Shown piece after piece: positions 58,356 through 64,000 of a DNA stretch of 64,000 nt. Within the stretch, counting starts at the first letter, position 1. Every line of letters begins with the position of its first letter. Origin of the DNA: Zantedeschia hybrid cultivar (taxonomy: Eukaryota > Streptophyta > Magnoliopsida > Alismatales > Araceae); the NCBI GenBank assembly GCA_030544215.1, contig JARZZO010000011.1, positions 54,185,587 through 54,249,586 of the forward strand, read 5' to 3'. Under the pieces are notes generated by a model. The model made no database searches. It saw only the letters and a list, made by a program, of their open reading frames with translations, and was not told the DNA's origin. Both the position numbers and the translations under genes were made by a program.

Positions 58356-59460
58356 TGTAGACACGCTAATTTTGACATCAATTTGAGTAAATTTCATGTC
58401 ATATAATAATACCTCAAAATGGTCGGATATTTAATCATTAGTTAATTTTTATAAATATTTCTGGATTAATTGTCTAAATGACATCGGTCAGACAGACATA
58501 ATTTAAGTTAATTAAAGAAATTCATTTTAACTCAGATTTTTAATCAAATGTGAAAGATTCGAAAAGACGTCGACCTGTGTAGACACCATTTAGACTTTAA
58601 TTCTTATTTTGATTATTAATATGATTTTTCATTAATTGATTAATTAACTAAAAGACGTCTACCTGTCACGACGCCATTTAGGTTTCCTAAGCTGTTTCTA
58701 TCTCTTTTCCCCGATGTTTATCCTTATCTTAATTAGTCTAAAAGACGTCTTTTATGGGCGACGCGTTTTAGATAATTACAGATAATGATGAATTAATCTG
58801 TGTTTATCTGTTTGTTAGTTGGATAAATTTCAAAGTCCTTCATATTAATCTGATCATAACCGCGGATGCGTGAACTTAAGTCTATAAATACACAACCCCT
58901 TGGTCATTAAAAAGTGAGTGATAATTCTTGAAAGGTTAGTGATAATTTTGAGTGATGATAGCAATAATTGAGTGAAAATTGAGTAAAGAAGGAAACGACG
59001 TCCAAATGCTGAAGGATCGAAACGCTACTACTTCTCGGAGTCTGCATCCTTTCTTCATCGCTTCTTCGTCCATTCAAGAGCATTCAAGACCAAGGCTTTC
59101 CAGGGGCCATCCAACTTAGTTCTTAATTAATTTATACATCTTTCTCATATTTTTATCACATTAGCATCATATTTTCATCACATCACTCCATGCAACATAC
59201 TCACTAGCATAATTTCAAGCCTATTTGTTTAAAGGAGTTTAAAAGACCATCAAATAAGTGAGTTCTTTGTTCAAGTTGCATGATCAGAATCTTCATTAGA
59301 ATAGATACTATCTTTACTTGAGTTCTTATTATTTTATTTTATCTTTATTTGTTGTAAGGTACAAAAGGAGATAAAGAGGAGAGAATCGACAAGGAAAAGG
59401 AATTTGGATGATCCTCAAAGTCCGATAAGCAGCCAAAGCAAGAACAAAGTCAGAAGGGCT
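58356..59460 (+). repeat. LTR 2, 3'-truncated
   Basis: It starts TGTAGACACGC, has TATAAATA at 58883-58890, and matches LTR 1 until about 38487. There the copy jumps to sequence equivalent to about 40024 in gag. The last ~200 bp of LTR, the PBS, the leader and the gag start are missing. Confidence 0.85.
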
Positions 59461-60725
59461 TTGAGAGTTCTTGCCTCCCGTTTGGATCCTCGACAGTTCG
59501 AGGCAATCCAGTCTATTTTGAAGAGGAAGACGCCCATGCAGTTTGCCGAGCTGAATCCTGCGACTCCCCCTATTATTTCCTCAACCACCTCCCCATCATG
59601 CTTCATTCATTCACCAGGCCATGGAAGGCCATGAAGTCTCAACCTCTCGGCCAGCTGGGCGACAACTTTCTTCCTCGAGGCAACCGGTCAGGCCGCTGAC
59701 GCCTACTTACCAAAATGCCCTCGGATATGACGGAAGTTCTGCCGGACCTCAACCCTATTATCCCCCATGCCCTACATACTCTAGGCAACAGGCCTATCAT
59801 GTACCTCCACCTCCCCCTCCTCCCCAGGTTGATCCAACGACACAAGCTCTGCTTGCAAAGATGGAGCGTATGGATGAACAGTTCAACAACCTTCAGAAGA
59901 TGATGGGAGTTAAAGCTGCACCTGAGATTAACCTGCAAAGTCTGCCTGTGTTCCATTTTCCACCCTCCGAAATGCCAGTGTACCGAAAATACAACGGTAC
60001 TGCTAACCCCTTTACTCATTTGAATGAGTTTATGTATGAGTCATTTTTCTGGCAAAACGACAAAAGGTCGTTAGCATTTTTGTTCAGGAAATCTTTGGAG
60101 GGACCAGCCCTTGAATGGTTCTTTTCTTTAGAACCTACTGAAGTAGAGGAGTATGGTATCATATCACGAAAATTCATTCAACGATACCAGGATAGAGTTA
60201 CCCCCTCTCTATCCATTACTGATTTGATAGCAGAAAAAATGAAGCCCGACGAGGAATTCGTCAGTTTTGTTGATAGATGGAGGGGCATGGCAGAAAAAGT
60301 GAAAGATCATCTATCTGAGTCCGAGCAAGTAAAAATATTAATCTCCAATGATACACCTCAATTTAAGTTAGTCCTATGAAAGAGCTCTATGAAAGAGCAC
60401 ATTATTGTCAGAACGCTTTCAAGTATATTACATTCTCTAGTGTCTTTGATCCTCACCGACCTAGCATGCCTCCACCTCGGAAGTCTGCCGTGCCAAATTC
60501 TCCTAGTACAGGTCCAACCACTGAGGGCACACTCTCCCATGAGCAGGTTAGTAGCATGAACAACAATCAGCCCCAATTTGTGAGGAATCAGCAACCACAG
60601 TACCAACGGCCGCAACAGCCAAACCTGCAGGATTACAGACATCAGCGGCCGAACCCACAGTATCAACAGCCTCAGTACCAGCGGCCTCAGCAGTTGAACC
60701 AACAACAGTATCAGCAGCCGAATCT
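59461..60725 (+). pseudogene. Second, truncated gag copy
   Basis: It is collinear with 40024-41270 and about 95% alike: MPVYRKYNGTANPFTHLNEF, then EWFFSLEPTEVEEYGIISRK. Where copy 1 has TAG and TGA, this copy has CAG and TGT, so it keeps the older codons. It lacks a short NLTSMAE-coding stretch near 60378. The copy ends in the Gln-rich tail near 60725, where minus-strand Tat sequence resumes. Confidence 0.85.
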
Positions 60726-60729
60726 TCTG

Positions 60730-61580
60730 CAACTTCTCTCAGAATGATGACTGGCTTCTTTAGCTAAGCATTGGTAGAAGCTAGGTACGTCTACCGAAAG
60801 ACATTTTCATTTCCCCACGCTTCACCGATCTTGTCAGAAGTGGGGAATTTGAGCTTCTGATGAAGCAATGAAGGCACGACAAAGAACTTTCCCAGGGATT
60901 CTCTGCTCAGTATGCCATTGTAATGGTACATCGACTATTGTGAACTCCACTTCTCGAGTGAGAGCCTTTGGTGGCGTCCCCAAAGTTAAGGGGAGTAATG
61001 ATGCCCTCGGCCATAACAATTTGGCCGCTAATGCCATATATTAGTGTTCGGACCTTCCTTAATCTTCTCATTTCCGAGTTGATTTGTTTGAAACAATCAA
61101 AGAAAATAATATGAAGAGAACTGCCATTATCTATGAACACCCTTTTTACCTTGAAGTCGACTATCCTAGGCTCTATTACTAGGGCATCGTTGTGAGGTAA
61201 GGCCAGCCCCTTAAGGTTTGCTTCTGTGAACGTACTCGGCTTCTTTGTCAAGGGTTGGTGGGAAGTTGAGGCGACCTCCTAAAGTACTCTTTGGGTCATG
61301 GAGGTGTAGCTACGCCTCCTCTTATTATTGTCTCCTCCGCTAGCCTATCCTCCATATATGACATGGATTACACATTCGGTTTGGGCCGGAGGGTCGCGTT
61401 CAACAGCAGGGGGACTGATCCCAGCACCACTGATCGGGCTCCGGGTTTGCAATATACTTTTTCAGGTATCCCCTTTTTATGAGATTTTCAATCTCGCTTT
61501 TGAGATCGTGACATTCCGAGGTGAAGTGCCCATATTCATGGTGATAGGCATAGAACCTCCTTGACTTCTCTGTCCATGGG
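60730..61580 (-). pseudogene. Tat gag end and protease, the other half of the split element
   Basis: Minus strand: the zinc-knuckle-like block AYHHEYGHFTSECHDLKSEI then LIKRGYLKKYIANPEPD (61400-61580), followed by a protease region ALPHNDALVIEPRIVDFKVK and VFIDNGSSLHIIFFDCFKQI (60907-61251). The active site reads DNGSS where DNGSS/DTGAS types occur. This is the 5' side of the pol seen at 34.8-37.4 kb; the 23.3 kb insertion sits between protease and RT. At its right it is cut by an Athila-like LTR at 61581. Confidence 0.85.
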
Positions 61581-62912
61581 TGATAATTACACATTCTTAA
61601 GCATTAATTGATTGAAATTATATATTACACTCATGATTTTATGTACAAAGCTACATGTGATAATAGATAATTGTGTGCTCTTTCCAACGACACCAATTTT
61701 GTTGAATTCCGAGTTAAAAATATCGTCATTTCATGTGAAAAATTGAGTGTAGTGTATTTGTGGATTTTCGGCAAAGCTGGGATACATAATAATTTTATTT
61801 GAACATAATTGTTATTCTGTTCACTACAGAAATTTAGTTTTAAATTATTTTGTGTGAATATGATATAAAGAACATGTTGCGTAGTTGGTTGGACTAGTTG
61901 GTGCCCATTGGAGTGACCTGAGTTCAAATCCTAGAAATAATGTTTATTTTTGTGCACGGGATAAATGTAAGGGCATTTTGGGTAAGAAAATGAATAAAAA
62001 AGATGTCCTAACTTTTTCTCCAAGGAAGCCACAAGGAGGAGCCGCCGGCCCTCTTTTACCATTTCCTTTTCTCTCTCCTTCCCTTTTTAAAAGATCCTCT
62101 CCGTTTTTGTTTTTTCTTCTTCTCCCTCCTGCATTCTCTCCCTCTCTCTCTCTCTCTCTCACTTTCTCCCTCTCTCTGTGACAGTACCCGCGGGTACTGT
62201 AGCAGCCCCCTCTCTCTCTCTCTACATCTCTCTTAAACTAGCGCCTACTAGGGGAAAGAGGTAGACTCGAGGCACTGCAACTGACTACTGGAATGAGTCC
62301 AGGGCTGCCAAGGATCTGCGCGAAGGGCTATGACGGCTGCAAACACCAGTTTTCTCTCTCCATCTCCTCTCTCTCTAGTTTTTGAGTTCTCCATGTTACA
62401 CTGCATTTCAAATATTTTCTGTAAAAGTTTTCTTATGAAAGTCATGTTAGTTTTTTTATTTTCAATGTCCCTGTAAAATTTCATGTAGTTTTGTTAATGA
62501 ATGACAATAGCTCTTTTGAAAAAAGTTATACTTTCTCCCTCTTTTTGTTCTACAACTTTTATTTTTTCTTCTGTTAACGCTACTCAAACTTTATATTCTA
62601 CTTTTAATTAGTGTTTTAGAGGTAGTTTTAGTTTAGTAGATGGTTTGATTATGCTCATTTATGGGTGCTTCTTTTGTGAGTTCATAGTAAGTTCGGTTAG
62701 TTTCAATTGTTATCTATCAAATCATCATGCACTCTCTTCTTTTTTCTCTATTTTTCCTCTAAAAATTCAAAGTTTTCAACTTTAAAAATCTATTTCCCTG
62801 TGGATTTGACCCAATCTCACCACTTGCTAATTTTCAAATAATTATATATGAGAATTAAAATTTTAAGATTGATGTTAGAATATACTTCACGACACATAAT
62901 TTCGAGCGATCA
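61581..62912 (+). repeat. 5' LTR of an Athila-like Gypsy element
   Basis: It starts TGATAATTACAC inside the Tat gag region and ends gagcgatca five bases before an Athila-type PBS. 1.33 kb. It contains CT-rich leader blocks near 62060-62220 and a possible tRNA-like SINE head (tagttggttggac then gagttcaaatccta) at 61878-61935. No TSD can be checked because the far end is outside the window. Confidence 0.78.
62181..62200. other. Perfect 20-bp palindrome
   Basis: ACAGTACCCG followed by CGGGTACTGT, self-complementary with no loop, inside the Athila-like LTR. Confidence 0.85.
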
Positions 62913-62917
62913 ATTTT

Positions 62918-62935
62918 TGGCGCCGTTGCTAGAGA
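62918..62935 (+). other. Athila-type PBS
   Basis: TGGCGCCGTTGCTAGAGA, close to the tRNA-Asp primer site TGGCGCCGTTGCCGGGGA used by Athila elements. Confidence 0.85.
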
Positions 62936-63841
62936 ATTAGATTTTTTGTTTTGATAATTTTGGATTCATTGTAAATATCCATGCTAACACTTTTTCTTTT
63001 TCTTTTGTAGGTACAAAAAAAACGGTGAGAATTGAAAAAAAAAACAGGAAATAAAAATCTTCCCCTTGGTGAGTTTGTTCCAACTTGCCTTTCTTTTTAA
63101 TTTTCTTTTTAGTTAGTTTCCTAACGTAGTTAACTTTCCATTAATTAAAAAAAAATCATAAAGAATCCAAATAAATAAAAATCTTCATTCTAAGATTAGA
63201 AATTGTCTATATTTAGGTCATGCATCATTTAGAACTGCATTTTTAGACTGTTTCCTTTCTTGTAAATTTTCATTTTGTTGATGATTGCGGGGAATAAGGT
63301 GAGATTTCTACCTTCCTTAAACACCATGTTCATGCATTTCCATAATTGTATAGAACTCCTTGTTTGAATTGGTTGTGCACTTCACATAAAAACATCTTAA
63401 GGGCAAGTCCATTAACAAAATAAGGTGGGGATTTGATCACCCTTCCTTGGCCCAAAAACAACCATCCCTTGCACTCTTTAACTAACCCAAGCCCATTAAA
63501 AGTGAGTAGGAATTCAATCTAGGGTTCACAATGAGATTTGGGCGTAGCTTGAGCCCACTATCACTTTTGGAGACTGGTGTCTAAGGCTAGAGGTCAAATG
63601 GCAAACGCCTAAGTGGGTCGGTTGTTCTTTAATTAAATCCCTACGAAAGTAGGGGGAGCCTCCTACCACCCCACTTCTAACCTGGCCAATTGGTAATTGT
63701 GAGGGTGGACTTGAATTAAACTTAGATTAATTTGTGAGAAACACATCATGTGGGCTAGTCTAACCATAGTTGTCTTAAGAATAATTGTGCGCTAACTTGT
63801 TTGCATTAAAAAAGAAAAAGAAAAAGAAAATAATTTTCAAC
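62936..63841 (+). other. Leader of the Athila-like element
   Basis: Untranslated region between PBS and gag. It has short A-rich tracts and no ORF. Confidence 0.6.
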
Positions 63842-64000
63842 ATGGAGTGGACTCAAATGAATCAATTTATTGGCCCATGTCTTAATACCATCACACCTTT
63901 CCCTCCATCACCTAATATGGATCTGGCTCACATATTAGATAAGGTAGACAACTTGGCCCACACGATTGATCGATTTTTAGTTTTGGGCCCAGAACCGTCC
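63842..64000 (+). CDS. Start of Athila-like gag (runs off the window)
   Basis: ATG at 63842 opens 53 codons without a stop to the window end (MEWTQMNQFIGPCLNTITPF, then DLAHILDKVDNLAHTIDRFL). It follows the LTR, PBS and leader at the position expected of gag. Too short to show the gag domain itself. Confidence 0.55.
   Translation, partial: MEWTQMNQFIGPCLNTITPFPPSPNMDLAHILDKVDNLAHTIDRFLVLGPEPS

Larger units (their letters stand above)
37380..60725 (+). mobile_element. Tat/Ogre-like Gypsy element with a second partial copy in tandem
   Basis: The layout is LTR (37380-38687), PBS, gag, protease, RT, dual RNase H, integrase, antisense genes, second LTR (58356 on), and then gag again to about 60725. 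It splits a minus-strand Tat element. A terminal TSD is not found, because the right end is truncated. Two RNase H domains and a long 3' region with antisense ORFs identify the Tat lineage. It hosts the 2.73 kb solo LTR at 44071-46800. Confidence 0.85.

Noticed and set aside
37498..58771. CRISPR array or integron attC sites
   Set aside because: The repeat-spacer look of the 34-bp modules is superficial. Spacers are 10 nt, spacing is irregular, there are no cas or integrase partners, and the setting is a plant retrotransposon.
58356..60725. LTR 2 as a normal 3' LTR bordering host DNA
   Set aside because: It is followed directly by gag of the same family and lacks its own 3' end, so it belongs to a recombinant tandem structure.

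Overview
The window is nuclear DNA of a flowering plant. The evidence is spliceosomal introns, one conserved plant-type split gene, and dense nested LTR retrotransposons of the Copia, Gypsy/Tat and Athila kinds, together with RTE-type LINE, hAT and other miniature-element remnants. I cannot name the species. There are no rRNA, tRNA or CRISPR loci that I can support.

Region 1 (1-29.8 kb) is dominated by one host gene on the minus strand. Its start codon is at 28064, its three coding exons are 27902-28064, 27698-27802 and 5206-5975, and its GC/CT-rich 5' leader and promoter lie around 29.2-29.8 kb. Exon phases agree at both junctions and the joined frame gives 345 residues: a short basic N-terminus, one membrane segment, and long C-terminal coiled coils. 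Intron 2 is about 21.7 kb. It has swallowed a 7.1 kb LTR element (7469-14572, TSD ATAGT) that carries a ~2.4 kb minisatellite, a complete 5.5 kb Copia element (16768-22294, TSD AGAAG), and several RTE LINE fragments. Downstream of the gene lie a Copia LTR/RNase H remnant, a foldback MITE and a hAT-type MITE with a perfect 8-bp TSD.

Region 2 (30-37.4 kb) holds decayed LTR fragments and then the 3' half of a minus-strand Ty3/Gypsy Tat element: an additional ORF in antisense, a 66-bp tandem array, integrase, RNase H and reverse transcriptase.

Region 3 (37.4-60.7 kb) is a large plus-strand Tat/Ogre-like element inserted into that Tat element, whose protease and gag end resume at 60.7-61.58 kb. 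Its order is LTR, PBS, gag, protease with G-patch, RT, RNase H, second RNase H, integrase, then a long 3' region with two intron-containing antisense genes (a plant-mobile-domain protein and a second PMD/DUF7745-like protein), then a second LTR. A foreign 2.73 kb solo LTR (44071-46800, TSD GGGAG) splits its protease-RT linker. A second, internally deleted LTR-gag copy follows directly (58356-60725).

Region 4 (61.58-64 kb) is the 5' LTR, PBS, leader and first gag codons of an Athila-like element that leaves the window.

The most unusual signal is a 34-bp module made of two 12-nt inverted arms around a spacer of exactly 10 nt (core GGCGTC-N10-GACGCC). About 30 copies occur between 37.5 and 58.8 kb. 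They sit only in LTRs, leaders, antisense-gene introns and promoters, never in gag-pol, and they are shared by two different LTR families. Copies come as doublets offset by 30 bp or in arrays with an ~88 bp period.
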